NCBI GenBank assembly: GCA_025924715.1
Contig: JAICHV010000005.1
Span: 41,601-105,600 of the forward strand
Length of the DNA: 64,000 nucleotides
Direction of reading: 5' to 3'
Source: Alphaproteobacteria bacterium
GTDB taxonomy: Bacteria > Pseudomonadota > Alphaproteobacteria > Micropepsales > Micropepsaceae
Shown here: positions 63,830 through 64,000 of the stretch, in pieces
Numbering within the stretch: position 1 is the stretch's first letter
Layout of the letters: each line of letters starts with the position of its first letter
The notes under the pieces: generated by a model
The model's input: only the letters and a program-made list of their open reading frames with translations
Database searches by the model: none
Told to the model about the DNA's origin: nothing
Translations under genes and position numbers: made by a program

Positions 63830-64000
63830 TCAGCTTTCCGCGTGAACTTCGTGCCGCTCGCGGGTCTTGAGCATTTTCACTTGCGGAAATTTCTCGGCGA
63901 CATAACCCAATTCCCAGGCGCTTTTGGCCAGGAACACCGGCGCGCCGTCGCGGTCCGACGCCATGCCGCCGCGATTGGCGGCGGCGAATTTCTCCAGCTC
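63830..64000 (-). CDS. prfC: peptide chain release factor 3 (C-terminal fragment at window edge)
   Basis: The last 56 codons of a leftward gene that continues beyond the window. It encodes APVFLAKSAWELGYVAEKFP and ends KMLKTRERHEVHAES, matching the C-terminus of release factor 3 (a TrEYPDVxF-TREH type ending). RF3 is the GTPase that recycles RF1 and RF2. Only the C-terminus is visible, so the call rests on that short match. Confidence 0.7.
   Translation of the reverse strand, partial: ELEKFAAANRGGMASDRDGAPVFLAKSAWELGYVAEKFPQVKMLKTRERHEVHAES

Overview
The window looks like chromosomal DNA of a high-GC alphaproteobacterium. The evidence is the order ccmE-ccmF-ccmH, Do-type protease, response regulator, sensor kinase, glnE; the DUF2849 / sulfite reductase / DUF934 operon; large TonB-dependent receptors; and frequent GTG and TTG starts in ATGA/GTGA-coupled operons. 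I cannot name the genus from sequence alone. No 16S gene, replication origin, CRISPR array or intact phage is visible.

Left part (1 to about 23.7 kb): a dense stress / low-oxygen island. It carries a truncated MaoC-type gene, an AhpD-like protein, an orphan MlaD, a TPR protein, a coupled operon of beta-CASP nuclease, AMP/thymidine phosphorylase and PRPP-synthetase-like protein, a rhodanese-DUF2892 protein, three double universal-stress proteins, a P-type cation ATPase, ExoD, a PepSY membrane protein and a CBS-pair protein. A further operon holds DUF3775, ribosome hibernation factor, baeRF/host-attachment protein, USP and nitroreductase. The rest is a phosphoribosyltransferase, an alpha/beta hydrolase, an erythromycin-esterase-like gene (frameshifted), a triple-BON protein and an SDR. 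Eleven FNR/FixK-like 14-mers (TTGA-N6-TCAA or close variants) sit in promoter-type gaps here, and I noticed none in the gaps to the right. Two genes in the island are broken (ABC ATPase, erythromycin esterase). The island ends at a possible integrase remnant beside the 3' end of a CAT-anticodon tRNA (probably Ile2), which suggests acquisition at a tRNA site.

Middle part (24 to 39 kb): SIMPL protein, M3 oligopeptidase, fasciclin protein, Uup-like ABC-F ATPase, a paired palindromic repeat, and a catabolic/uptake cluster (fumarylacetoacetase-family hydrolase, MFS transporter, two tandemly duplicated TonB receptors, the left copy with a premature stop). tRNA-Gly follows.

Right part (39 to 64 kb) is core genome: glnE, two-component system, HtrA protease and cytochrome c maturation genes; a glycine-zipper protein and an unknown 462-residue protein; a PepSY / OmpR-type regulator / kinase operon with a divergent small secreted protein; a class A penicillin-binding protein; an NMT1-type ABC importer; the sulfite/nitrite reductase operon coupled to a PLP amino-acid decarboxylase; a DUF2336-like protein; and the C-terminus of peptide chain release factor 3.
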